A DNA stretch of 64,000 nucleotides, from NCBI GenBank assembly GCA_038326775.1, contig JBBQKJ010000010.1, forward strand, positions 9,289 to 73,288, given 5' to 3'. Each line of letters opens with the position of its first letter. Position 1 is the first letter of the stretch. Origin of the DNA: DYIU01 sp038326775. Lineage in GTDB: Bacteria > Actinomycetota > Geothermincolia > Fen-727 > Anoxymicrobiaceae. Both the position numbers and the translations under genes were made by a program. Shown in pieces: positions 25,275 through 33,174 of the stretch. The notes beneath the pieces are model-generated. The model was given only the letters and a program-made list of their open reading frames with translations. It was not told where the DNA came from and ran no database searches.

Positions 25275-26048
25275 TCAATAGCAGTACATGTTGCCGTAAG
25301 GCCTGTGCGAAAACGGCATCAGCTTGGCGAATTCGTCTATAGATACCGGGGAGATGTCGGCCCCGGTCTCGGCCGCGAACTCGGCGAGAAGGCTCTCCAG
25401 CTGACAGCGGTCTTCTTCCTCAAGCGGAAACACCCTGACCTCTTCCCCGAGCTGTCGTTCCGATACCTGACCACGAAGAAAGATGACACCGCCGTGCATG
25501 CCGGTTCCCACGTAGTTTCCGACGAGAGGGCCTTCCTCCGCATTCAGGCCCAGCAGCACCATGACACCGCCGGCCATGTATTCACCGAAGAAGTCGCCGG
25601 CGCGGCCGCCCGCCACGATCACCGGCACCTGGTCCTTGAAGGACTTCATGTGGATACCGACCCGGTAACCGACGTTGCCGAGGACGAATATCCTGCCACC
25701 GCGCATCCCGTAGCCCATGACATCGCCCACATGGCCTTTCACCACTATCTTGCCGCTGTTCATGGTGTTGCCGACCCCGTCCTGCGCATTTTCGTTCACG
25801 AACAGCGTGGGGCCGTCCATGAAAGCCCCAAGATCGTTTCCTGGGACGCCGTTGACGATGATCCGCACCTTGTCCGTCAGGCCGTCGCCTATGTAGCGCT
25901 GACCGTTAACGCCGTCGAGCGTTATCTCCCGGCAGCCCTCCGCAATAAGGCCGCGTACCCGGCAGTTCAGGTCTTTGTAGTGGACGCCTGTCGCGTCGAC
26001 GGTCATGCTCTTCGACCCCGTCTTGTCGCTGGTGGCCGCCTTCCCCAT
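25275..26048 (-). CDS. Glutamate synthase alpha-type GXGXG domain protein
   Basis: 257 residues forming a single GXGXG beta-helix, equivalent to the C-terminal domain of the large glutamate synthase subunit GltB. The repeated Gly pattern is clear (VKGHVGDVMGYGMRGGRIFVLGNVG, then GGRAGDFFGEYMAGGVMVLLG, GNYVGTGMHGGVIFLRG). It would hold the ammonia-channel side of the enzyme together. ATG at 26048 has GAGGGAAG upstream; the long in-frame extension upstream lies inside the neighbouring gene. It is the last gene of the operon HdrBC, amidotransferase, synthase and GXGXG. A homologous arrangement is used by N-methylglutamate synthase (MgsB), so the product could be a glutamate analogue. Confidence 0.85.
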   Translation of the reverse strand: MGKAATSDKTGSKSMTVDATGVHYKDLNCRVRGLIAEGCREITLDGVNGQRYIGDGLTDKVRIIVNGVPGNDLGAFMDGPTLFVNENAQDGVGNTMNSGKIVVKGHVGDVMGYGMRGGRIFVLGNVGYRVGIHMKSFKDQVPVIVAGGRAGDFFGEYMAGGVMVLLGLNAEEGPLVGNYVGTGMHGGVIFLRGQVSERQLGEEVRVFPLEEEDRCQLESLLAEFAAETGADISPVSIDEFAKLMPFSHRPYGNMYCY

Positions 26049-26062
26049 GTCTTCCCTCGCTC

Positions 26063-27565
26063 TCACCTTCCGGCTGCTTTCACGTCGAGTATCTCGGTTG
26101 TCATCTCGTCGAGGCCAAGGGCGCGCAGCCTCTCCCTGTTTCCCCGAAGCGATTCGACCGCGTTGACGCCCAGCGCCCCCAGTATCTCCTTCAGCTCGAG
26201 CGACCACGCGTTTATGAGGTTCACCAACCGCTCGGCCCCCCAGTCGGGGTCAAGCCTTCCGGTGAGCTCCGGCCGCTGGGTGGCCAGGCCCCAGGAGCAG
26301 TTCCCGGTATAGCACTTCTGGCAGAGCCTGCACCCCAGCGCGATGAGCGCGGCCGTGCCTACGCCCACGGCGTCCGCCCCCAGCGCTATCGCCTTTGCCA
26401 CGTCGGCGCTGGACCGTATTCCCCCCGCCGCGATGATCGAGACCCAGTTCCTTATGCCTTCACTGCGAAGCTGCTGATCGACGACGGCAAGCGCTATCTC
26501 GACGGGGATGCCCACGTGATCGCGTATGACCGCCGGGGCCGCCCCCGTTCCGCCGCGGAACCCGTCCAGGTAGATGATATCGGCCCCCGCTCTCGCGATT
26601 CCGCTGGCGATGGCCGCTACGTTGTGTACGGCCGCTATCTTGACCGACACCGGCTTGTAGCCGGTCGCCTCTTTGATCGCGTAGATCAACTGCCGCAGGT
26701 CCTCTATGGAATAGATGTCGTGGTGTGGGGCGGGCGAAAGCGCGTCGGTGCCGATCGGTATCATGCGCGTACTCGAAACTTCTCTTCCTATCTTCTCCCC
26801 CGGCAGGTGGCCGCCGATGCCGGGCTTGGCGCCCTGGCCCACCTTGATCTCGACCGCCACGCCTCGGTTGAGGTACTCGGAGTGGACCCCGAACCTGCCA
26901 GACGCGCACTGGACTATTACATTGTCGGCGTAAGGATACAACTCCTCGTGAAGCCCGCCCTCACCGGTGTTCATTACCGTCCCCAGCCGTTCCGCCGCGA
27001 TTGCCAGCGCCTTGTGGACGTTGAGGCTGACCGACCCGTAAGACATCCCGCTGAATATTATCGGAATGTCCAGCTTTATATTGTTGCTTATCTTCGTGTC
27101 CAGCTTGTAACCGCCGTTTGAGGGCTCCAAGACCAGACGGTCTGGCTTGCGGCCAAGGTATGTGCGCAGCTCCATAGGTTCGCGCAGCGGGTCGATTGAA
27201 GGGTTTGTGACCTGGCAGGCGTCTATCAGCAGGTGGTCGAACACGTTCAGCCAGGGCTGGTCGTTGCCCATGCCGGTCAGTATCATGCCGGAGCTCTCCG
27301 CCTGCTTCCATATTGCCTTGCGACGGTCGACATCCCAGGAGGCGTGCTCGCGGAACGCCAGCGGGTTTCGGGCGATGGATATCGCCTCCTCCGGGCAGAA
27401 CACCACGCACCTGTGGCAGGCGACGCACTTTGAGGCATCCGACGTGACCCTGTCCTTGAAGTCGAAGACCCCGAACCCGCAGTTGAGCGTGCAGCGTTTG
27501 CACTTACGGCATCGCTCGTGGTCCACGACCACCTGGAACTCGTTCGTAACCATGTTGCCCGGCAT
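26063..27565 (-). CDS. Ferredoxin-type glutamate synthase central/FMN domain protein
   Basis: 500 residues. The N terminus holds two 4Fe-4S motifs (CRKCKRCTLNC and CVACHRCVVFC, about 19-60). The rest is the FMN-binding TIM barrel of glutamate synthases, with GEGGLHEELYPYADNVIVQCASGRFGV, KVGQGAKPGIGGHLPGEK, TDALSPAPHHDIYSIEDL and the C-terminal Cys cluster CRLCQKCYTGNC for the 3Fe-4S centre. This is the archaeal-type GltB core, which takes electrons through built-in ferredoxin domains instead of GltD. The ATG overlaps the upstream stop codon by four bases. In some bacteria the homologue is MgsC of N-methylglutamate synthase. Confidence 0.9.
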   Translation of the reverse strand: MPGNMVTNEFQVVVDHERCRKCKRCTLNCGFGVFDFKDRVTSDASKCVACHRCVVFCPEEAISIARNPLAFREHASWDVDRRKAIWKQAESSGMILTGMGNDQPWLNVFDHLLIDACQVTNPSIDPLREPMELRTYLGRKPDRLVLEPSNGGYKLDTKISNNIKLDIPIIFSGMSYGSVSLNVHKALAIAAERLGTVMNTGEGGLHEELYPYADNVIVQCASGRFGVHSEYLNRGVAVEIKVGQGAKPGIGGHLPGEKIGREVSSTRMIPIGTDALSPAPHHDIYSIEDLRQLIYAIKEATGYKPVSVKIAAVHNVAAIASGIARAGADIIYLDGFRGGTGAAPAVIRDHVGIPVEIALAVVDQQLRSEGIRNWVSIIAAGGIRSSADVAKAIALGADAVGVGTAALIALGCRLCQKCYTGNCSWGLATQRPELTGRLDPDWGAERLVNLINAWSLELKEILGALGVNAVESLRGNRERLRALGLDEMTTEILDVKAAGR

Positions 27566-28686
27566 CAGAGGTCACCCTTCAGTTCCCCGATGACCGGCTG
27601 GCCCGCGCTCGGGGCCCATACACGGTCCGGCCGTGGACATATTTGCCTAATGGCCGACTCCTCGCTCGAGATATAGAGGAAGTCATCCTTACCGGCCGCG
27701 ACAAGCGGCCGCAGCTTTATCCTGTCGTTCAAACCGACTATGCCGCGGGAGTATCCCACGATCACCGCGAACGGCCCGTTCACGAGCGCGCTGCCGTAGG
27801 CCACGCGCAGAGCCTCCTCGAGCTCACGCTCGATCGGGTCGGACTCGTTATCTATGTCTTTCCAGAAAGGCGCCGCCAGAACTTTGCAGGCGACCTCGAG
27901 AGGCAACCTGTGCTTACGGACAAGGAGGTCAAACAGGTACGCCATCACCTCTGTGTCTGTCAGCAGCGTGCACTCGTAGCCGAACATCTCCAGGTAGCGC
28001 TTGTTGATGCCGTAGGAGGATATCTCGCCGTTGTGCACGACAGCCCAGTCGAGGATATTAAACGGGTGGGCGCCTCCCCACCAACCGGGTGTATTCGTGG
28101 GAAATCTTCCGTGGCCTATCCAGCTGTAACCCGAGTAATCGGGCAGGCGGTAGAACTCGCCTACGTCCTCCGCGAACCCGACCGCCTTGAATACCCCCAT
28201 GTTCTTGCCACTTGAGAAGACGAAGGTCCCCGGCACAGTCGTATTGATGCCCATGACCAGCCTTACCATGAAGTCATCTGGCTCGATTGCCTCAGCAAGG
28301 AGCTTCTCTCCCCTCGGCAGTGCGAAGTAACGGCGCAGTTCGGGAACGTCCTGTATCTGGGGGCTCGGAAGTGTAGGTATCTCCTCGGCGGCCTCGACCT
28401 CGAGGTTCATCTCGAGCATCTCCTCGCATGCGGCCCTGCCGTCAGCGTCCTCGAACATTATATGGAGCGCGTAGTGGTCATTGTATCTCGGGTATATCCC
28501 GTACCCCGCGAAGCCTCCGCCCAACCCGTTGCCCCGGTCGTGCAAGACCTTCATTGACTCGATGATGACGTCTCCGCCTATCATCTTGCCGTCCTGGCTT
28601 ATCACGCCGGAGAGCCCACAGGCCGCCGGGACACGGCTCTCGTCCACTCGCCACTTCGAATACTTATCACCGAACGCCAATGTCAA
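27565..28686 (-). CDS. Class II glutamine amidotransferase subunit of glutamate synthase
   Basis: 373 residues of the Ntn-type glutaminase fold that releases ammonia from glutamine. The nucleophile is expected to be Cys23 (AACGLSGVI), because later motifs match the family: WIGHGRFPTNT, HNGEISSYGINKRYLE and TDTEVMAYLF. Ntn enzymes need the Cys at the N terminus, so the first 22 residues would have to be removed or the true start lies elsewhere; no in-frame start places the Cys second. The TTG start overlaps the HdrBC gene. Homologues include the archaeal-type GltS amidotransferase and MgsA. Confidence 0.87.
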   Translation of the reverse strand: MTLAFGDKYSKWRVDESRVPAACGLSGVISQDGKMIGGDVIIESMKVLHDRGNGLGGGFAGYGIYPRYNDHYALHIMFEDADGRAACEEMLEMNLEVEAAEEIPTLPSPQIQDVPELRRYFALPRGEKLLAEAIEPDDFMVRLVMGINTTVPGTFVFSSGKNMGVFKAVGFAEDVGEFYRLPDYSGYSWIGHGRFPTNTPGWWGGAHPFNILDWAVVHNGEISSYGINKRYLEMFGYECTLLTDTEVMAYLFDLLVRKHRLPLEVACKVLAAPFWKDIDNESDPIERELEEALRVAYGSALVNGPFAVIVGYSRGIVGLNDRIKLRPLVAAGKDDFLYISSEESAIRQICPRPDRVWAPSAGQPVIGELKGDL

Positions 28687-30020
28687 CCATCCTTCCCTTC
28701 GAAAGTGTCCTTTAAGAGCCTGGCGAGCTCCGCGGTGCCGGGTTCAGCGACGGGCCCCAGACCCAGCCTGGCACGGGCTCTTTCCCTTGCCTTTCCCAGC
28801 ACGCCCGTTTTATGGAACATCTCTATGCCCTGCAGCGTCTCGGCCGGACCGATACCCCGATCGAGCGCCATGCGCTTGGCCTCCTTGAAGACCTTCATCA
28901 TACCGAAGTTGTTCGGGCACATATCGGTGCAGGTGCCGCATTCCAGGCATTTCCATATATCGTCCCCGACGATGACCTCTTCAGCTTCTCCCGCCAGGAT
29001 ACGGGACAGGACACCGTGGGGTTGATACGTGTCATCGACCTGCGCTACCGGACAATCGTTGGAGCATGATTCGCAGTCTACGCATGTGAGCATTGCCTGG
29101 TAGTCGAATTCTTCCGGTACGGCCCGGCGAATCCGCCGCAGCTCATCCCAGCGGTCAACAAACGGCTCGACCGGGACCCTGTGCATATCCAGGCCTAACT
29201 CCGCCGGGGAGAAGCCGAGCGCGAGCCCGGCAAGCTCCGTGTAATACAAGACCGGGATGCTCATACCCTCCATCTGCTTCTGGATAACCATCTGCTGCGT
29301 CTCGAACTGCCCGAAGCACGCCGGGCAGGTAACGATCAATGCGTCCGCTTGCTCCCGCTCGAGCTCGAGCAGTTTGAGCCTGGCGCTTTCCATCGACTCC
29401 TCCGGGTTGCCCGCGCGCCCTAGAGCTTCGCCGCAGCACATGAGCTTGGACTCGTAATCTATACTGGTGGCTCCAAGGCACTCTACAAGGTGGTCGAGCT
29501 TCACTGGGTGCAGGGAGTCGTCCATACGTACTGTGGGCGACGGCCTCAAGACCTGGCAACCAACATGGACGCCCACCCTCATGCCATCGAGCCGGCGCTC
29601 CACCTTCCTGGCGATGACATCCGGCCCAACCTTGTCATGGAGCACCTCGACAATGTGATACACGGAAGTGCGGAAATTGTAGGAGAGGCCGATTTCCTCG
29701 AGGCGCCCCGATACTTGCTTCCGTAGCGCGCTCGAGGCGCTGAAGGCGCTTATCGCACTCCGGAAACTCGCGTAGCAACCGTTGCAGGCGACCAGCAGGT
29801 CGCCCCCGTTCTTCTCGGCTAGCGCAAGGTTGCGCGCGGCGGTAAGGTACCACGCCTCCTCCGAGAGCGTCTCAACGAGGAACTTCTCCGGGCAGCAAGT
29901 GAACCCCTCGACCTCTTGGTACCTGACGCCAAGCTCATCGAGCACCAGGCGCAGGGACTTCTCGAGGAAAGGAAACCTGCCAGGTATTGTGCAACCCCAG
30001 AAGAAAATGTACTCGCTCAC
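28683..30020 (-). CDS. HdrB-HdrC-like Fe-S protein (CCG domains plus two 4Fe-4S clusters)
   Basis: 445 residues. Two cysteine-rich CCG domains (HdrB type, about 1-295) carry the Cys patterns WGC...TCCPEK...CNGC and VGC...MCCGE...CPAC. The C-terminal part (about 310-445) has two ferredoxin motifs CVDCESCSNDCP and CLECGTCTDMCP, as in HdrC. HdrBC proteins pass electrons between ferredoxin-like donors and disulfide or quinone-type acceptors. Here the gene overlaps the glutamate synthase amidotransferase by four bases, so it may be an electron donor for the synthase. The order HdrB first, HdrC last is the reverse of GlpC/GlcF-type proteins. GTG start. No membrane anchor. Confidence 0.85.
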   Translation of the reverse strand: MSEYIFFWGCTIPGRFPFLEKSLRLVLDELGVRYQEVEGFTCCPEKFLVETLSEEAWYLTAARNLALAEKNGGDLLVACNGCYASFRSAISAFSASSALRKQVSGRLEEIGLSYNFRTSVYHIVEVLHDKVGPDVIARKVERRLDGMRVGVHVGCQVLRPSPTVRMDDSLHPVKLDHLVECLGATSIDYESKLMCCGEALGRAGNPEESMESARLKLLELEREQADALIVTCPACFGQFETQQMVIQKQMEGMSIPVLYYTELAGLALGFSPAELGLDMHRVPVEPFVDRWDELRRIRRAVPEEFDYQAMLTCVDCESCSNDCPVAQVDDTYQPHGVLSRILAGEAEEVIVGDDIWKCLECGTCTDMCPNNFGMMKVFKEAKRMALDRGIGPAETLQGIEMFHKTGVLGKARERARARLGLGPVAEPGTAELARLLKDTFEGKDG

Positions 30021-30066
30021 TTGAATAGACGCTTCCTAACCTGTGTTTTCTTTCAATATCCTGCGA

Positions 30067-30095
30067 ATTCTAGCACCCATAATACATACGTTCAA
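30067..30095 (-). promoter_or_regulatory. Predicted promoter of the HdrBC-glutamate synthase operon
   Basis: TTGAAC (30095-30090) and TAGAAT (30072-30067) with 17 bases between them, upstream of the GTG at 30020. The hexamers and the spacing are identical to those of the rib operon promoter at 22924-22952. No GAAAC-type phased array is seen here, unlike amt and glnA. Confidence 0.55.
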
Positions 30096-30139
30096 TGACG
30101 GCCGCCAACGCCATCTTTGACCCCTTCATCGTGGTCACA

Positions 30140-30177
30140 GTCAAACGCAAAGCGCCCCACCGTGCACCAGGTGAGGC
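30140..30177 (-). terminator. Terminator-like hairpin after glnA
   Basis: On the minus strand GCCTCACC (30177-30170) pairs with GGTGGGGC (30161-30154), eight pairs including one G-U, with an eight-base loop, followed by GCTTTGCGTTT. It lies about 30 bases after the glnA stop codon and probably separates glnA from the next operon. Confidence 0.45.
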
Positions 30178-30206
30178 GAATTGCGGTCGCGGAAAGTCTC
30201 AATCTC

Positions 30207-31544
30207 TCATAATATCGACAGGTGGCATTCGAGCTCGTACTCGGTCACTTGCGCCCTGTACTCCTCCCACTCGATCTTCTTGTCGATGATAAGGTTTTCG
30301 AACACGTGGTCGCCAAGGCACTCTCTCAACAGCTCGCTTTTCTCGGCAAGGCGTATGGCCTCCCAGAGGTCCTCCGGCAGCGACTCGATGCCAAGCTCCC
30401 TGCGCTCCCGCTCTCCCATCTCGTATATGTTGCGCTCGACGGGCTCACCGGGGTCAATGTTTTCCTCCATGCCCTTGAGGCCCGCCGCTAGCATCGCGGC
30501 GAACGCCAGGTACGGGTTGGCGGCCGGGTCGGGCGAGCGGAACTCCACCCTGGTGGACTTCTCCTTTCCCGGCTTGTACACGGGAACCCTGATCATGTCC
30601 GAGCGGTTGCGCCGCGCCCAGGACAGGTAGACGGGAGCCTCGTACCCGGGAACGAGCCTCTTATAGGAGTTAACCCACTGGTTTGTGACCAGGCACATTT
30701 CCGGGGCGTACTTCATGAGGCCGCCGATGAAGCTCTTGGCCTCCCTGGTCAGGAAATACTTGTCGTTCGCGTCGAAGAACGCGTTGGCGTCACCCTTGAA
30801 CAGCGACATGTGCGTGTGCATCCCGCTGCCGTTCTCACCAAAAAGAGGCTTGGGCATGAAGGTCGCGTACACCCCGTGCTTCATTGCCACCTCCTTGATG
30901 ACAAGACGGTAGGTCATTGCGTTGTCGGCCATCTGCAGGGCGTCGGTGTAGCGCAGGTCTATCTCGTGCTGGCTTGGGCCCACCTCGTGGTGGCTGTACT
31001 CGACCCCTATGCCCATCTCCTCGAGTGTTAGCACCATATCGCGGCGCAGGTCGCTTGCAACGTCCAGGGGGGTAAGATCAAAGTAGCCGCCGTGGTCTAT
31101 CACCTCCGGAGGGTACTTATCGTTCGCGAAAACGTAGAACTCGAGTTCCGGCCCCACATAGAAGGTGTAGCCCAGATCCTGAGCCTTCATGAGGTTCCTC
31201 TTGAGCACGTAGCGCGGGTCGCCGGCATGCGGGCTGCGGTCTGGCTCGACTATGTCGCAGAACATGCGCGCCACGGCGCTATGGCCGCTGGGCCGCCAGG
31301 GCAGCAGGGCGAATGTTGAAGGGTCCGGCTGCGCGATCATATCGCTCTCGTCGATCCGGGCGAAACCCTGGATCGAGGACCCGTCGAACCCCATTCCGCT
31401 GTCCATGGCCTCCTCCAACTCCTCCCTGGTAATGGCGAAGCTCTTTAGGAAACCCAGGATATCGGTGAACCAGAGCCTTATGAACTTGACGTCGTGCTCC
31501 CTGACGGCCTCGAGTACGTACGCTTTGTCCGGGGTGTCAGTCAT
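30207..31544 (-). CDS. glnA: Glutamine synthetase, type I
   Basis: 445 residues. It makes glutamine from glutamate, ammonia and ATP. The first strand set (KFIRLWFTDILGFLKSFAI), the metal-site stretch GFDGSSIQGFARIDESDM, VGPELEFYVF, the ATP-binding NGSGMHTHMS and SARNRSDMIR-type WARRNRSDMIRVP motifs are all complete. At the C-terminal side NIYEMGERERRELGIESLP matches the shorter GSI-alpha branch, which lacks the adenylylated NLYDLP motif and is usually regulated by feedback and by transcription. ATG at 31544 has GGGAGGG directly upstream. Control by the GlnR-like array at 31601-31627 is predicted. Confidence 0.96.
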   Translation of the reverse strand: MTDTPDKAYVLEAVREHDVKFIRLWFTDILGFLKSFAITREELEEAMDSGMGFDGSSIQGFARIDESDMIAQPDPSTFALLPWRPSGHSAVARMFCDIVEPDRSPHAGDPRYVLKRNLMKAQDLGYTFYVGPELEFYVFANDKYPPEVIDHGGYFDLTPLDVASDLRRDMVLTLEEMGIGVEYSHHEVGPSQHEIDLRYTDALQMADNAMTYRLVIKEVAMKHGVYATFMPKPLFGENGSGMHTHMSLFKGDANAFFDANDKYFLTREAKSFIGGLMKYAPEMCLVTNQWVNSYKRLVPGYEAPVYLSWARRNRSDMIRVPVYKPGKEKSTRVEFRSPDPAANPYLAFAAMLAAGLKGMEENIDPGEPVERNIYEMGERERRELGIESLPEDLWEAIRLAEKSELLRECLGDHVFENLIIDKKIEWEEYRAQVTEYELECHLSIL

Positions 31545-31584
31545 GAGCCCTCCCTTTGATCTGATGGCGTTCATTACGCATTTG

Positions 31585-31627
31585 ATTGTAGGGCAGGGTT
31601 GTTTCGGAAATGTTTCCGACCGGTGAA
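31585..31627 (-). promoter_or_regulatory. Predicted GlnR-like operator and -10 element of glnA
   Basis: On the minus strand three half-sites stand 11 bases apart: TTCAC (31627-31623), GAAAC (31616-31612) and GAAAC (31605-31601). After ten bases comes TACAAT (31590-31585), a good -10. The amt promoter repeats this geometry exactly. The array again replaces a recognisable -35. The gene for a GlnR-like regulator lies directly upstream of this site. Confidence 0.68.
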
Positions 31628-31664
31628 ATTGTTGTTAATAAAGCGACGTCGCTATCGGGCTTCC

Positions 31665-32330
31665 TCAGGCGGAAACGAAACGGTAACCGACGCCGTGTAC
31701 CGTCTCAATGTAACTCCGCTTACCCTCGATCTTGGCCCTCAGCCGGCGGACGTGGACGTCAACCGTTCTGGTCCCGCCGAAGTAGTCGTAGCCCCAGATG
31801 CCTCTGAGCAGCTCCTCCCTGGTGAACGCCTTCCCTGGTGAGCCCGCCAGCTTTCTCAGAAGCTCGAACTCTTTGAACGTGAGGTCTACCGGCTTTATGT
31901 CCAGGAAGACCTGGTGCGCTTCCAGGTTTATTACGAGCTCGCCGAACACCACGGCTTCGCCCTCTCCGCCGCGCCGGAGCGCGACCACTTTTACCCTGGA
32001 GACAAGCTCCCCGGCGCCACCCGGCGCCACCATGAAATCATCGACGACCCTGAGGGTATCGGTGTCCTCCAGCCTGTCCATGCTTCCCATGGTTGTGATT
32101 AGCGGCACCCGGGACATCCATCCGCCGGCGCGGTTCATCGACGCCCTGGTTTCCCTGGCAAGGCGGGTGGGTGGGTTAGCGAGGACTACTGCGGAAAGGG
32201 GCTCGAGGTCCGGGCTCTCCAACTCGGAGGGGCTCTCGAGAAGTACTGCGGCAATATCCAGCAATTCCAACCCATCCAGCAGGCTGCCAGCATATTCCGA
32301 CCCGTCACTGTGGAAAGCGTAAGCCGCCAT
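31665..32330 (-). CDS. GlnR-like OmpR-family transcription regulator with atypical receiver
   Basis: 221 residues. The C-terminal winged helix (about 125-220) is typical OmpR/PhoB: VDLTFKEFELLRKLAGSPGKAFTREELLRGIWGYDYFGGTRTVDVHVRRLRAKIEG. The N-terminal domain (about 1-115) has receiver-like size and strand pattern but no acidic pocket; the strand that normally carries the phosphorylated Asp reads LSAVVLANPP. That is the feature of actinobacterial GlnR, which works without phosphorylation. Its gene lies just upstream of glnA, whose promoter has GlnR-type half-sites. The name is not assigned because a different orphan regulator of the same class cannot be excluded. Confidence 0.75.
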   Translation of the reverse strand: MAAYAFHSDGSEYAGSLLDGLELLDIAAVLLESPSELESPDLEPLSAVVLANPPTRLARETRASMNRAGGWMSRVPLITTMGSMDRLEDTDTLRVVDDFMVAPGGAGELVSRVKVVALRRGGEGEAVVFGELVINLEAHQVFLDIKPVDLTFKEFELLRKLAGSPGKAFTREELLRGIWGYDYFGGTRTVDVHVRRLRAKIEGKRSYIETVHGVGYRFVSA

Positions 32331-32339
32331 GGCCAGGCC

Positions 32340-33095
32340 TCACCCACCAGAGTCCTGTTCCGCTGAGGCCACTCCTGGCACTCCGAATATCGGCACGGAA
32401 GCCCGCTTGTGCTCGCTTGCGGAGACCAGGCCCTTGACCCGGGCCACTTCATCAGGCATTTCTACAGGGGTACGGCCCTGCTCCAGTGCCTTCAATATCG
32501 AGTCCATCTCCTGGTAGGTCATGCCCAATTCGCCCTCGTCGGTCTGTCCCTCCCACAGGCCCGCGCTTGGTGGCTTCGCAAGTATCGGCCCGGGCACCCC
32601 CAGGCTCGCGGCTATCTCGTAGAGGTCGGTCTTGTAGATATCGGCAAGAGGGCAGATGTCAGCGGCGCCATCCCCGTGCTTTGTGAAGTAACCCACGCTC
32701 CGCTCGCTCTTGTTGGAGGTGCCGACAATCATCATCCCGCGATCGTTTGCCAGGTAGTAAAGGGTTATCATGCGGAGTCTCGGCTTGATGTTCGAGATAG
32801 CCGCCTCGCCTCCGGGCGGCAGCACGGCCAGCAGGCTCTCGAGCACGGTTGAAAGGTCGATAGTCAGTGTTTTTATCTCGAACGCTTCGGCGGCAAGCAA
32901 GGCATCGTCCATATCGCGCCTACGGCTCATGCACGGCATTATCACCCCTAGCGCGCGGTCGCCAAGGGCTCTCTCGCACAGTGCTCCCACTACTGCGGAG
33001 TCCAGGCCGCCGGAAAGCCCGAAAACGGCTCCCTTTGCGCCTGCCGCTTTGGCCTGCTCTCTTATCCACAAGGTCAACTCTTCAATGATTCTCAT
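32340..33095 (-). CDS. nadE: Ammonia-dependent NAD+ synthase
   Basis: 251 residues; only the synthetase domain, without a glutaminase. The PP-loop SGGLDSAVVGAL, VGTSNKSERSVGYFTKHGDGAADICPLADIYKT and the AGLWEGQTDEGELGM loop are intact. It uses free ammonia to amidate deamido-NAD+. The gene is nine bases from the regulator gene and in the same orientation, linking it to nitrogen control. The window also has the two-domain NadE at 1402-3132, so this organism carries both forms. Confidence 0.94.
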   Translation of the reverse strand: MRIIEELTLWIREQAKAAGAKGAVFGLSGGLDSAVVGALCERALGDRALGVIMPCMSRRRDMDDALLAAEAFEIKTLTIDLSTVLESLLAVLPPGGEAAISNIKPRLRMITLYYLANDRGMMIVGTSNKSERSVGYFTKHGDGAADICPLADIYKTDLYEIAASLGVPGPILAKPPSAGLWEGQTDEGELGMTYQEMDSILKALEQGRTPVEMPDEVARVKGLVSASEHKRASVPIFGVPGVASAEQDSGG

Positions 33096-33174
33096 GACGC
33101 TCCACGCTTTAAGCCCAATAACTGCCTATTGAAGATAATACTTCAGGTATGCGCTGCCGGAAACCCGGGAGGCC

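Noticed and set aside
25305..26312. 335-residue plus-strand frame
   Set aside because: Antisense to the GXGXG gene and the synthase gene; no motif or start signal.
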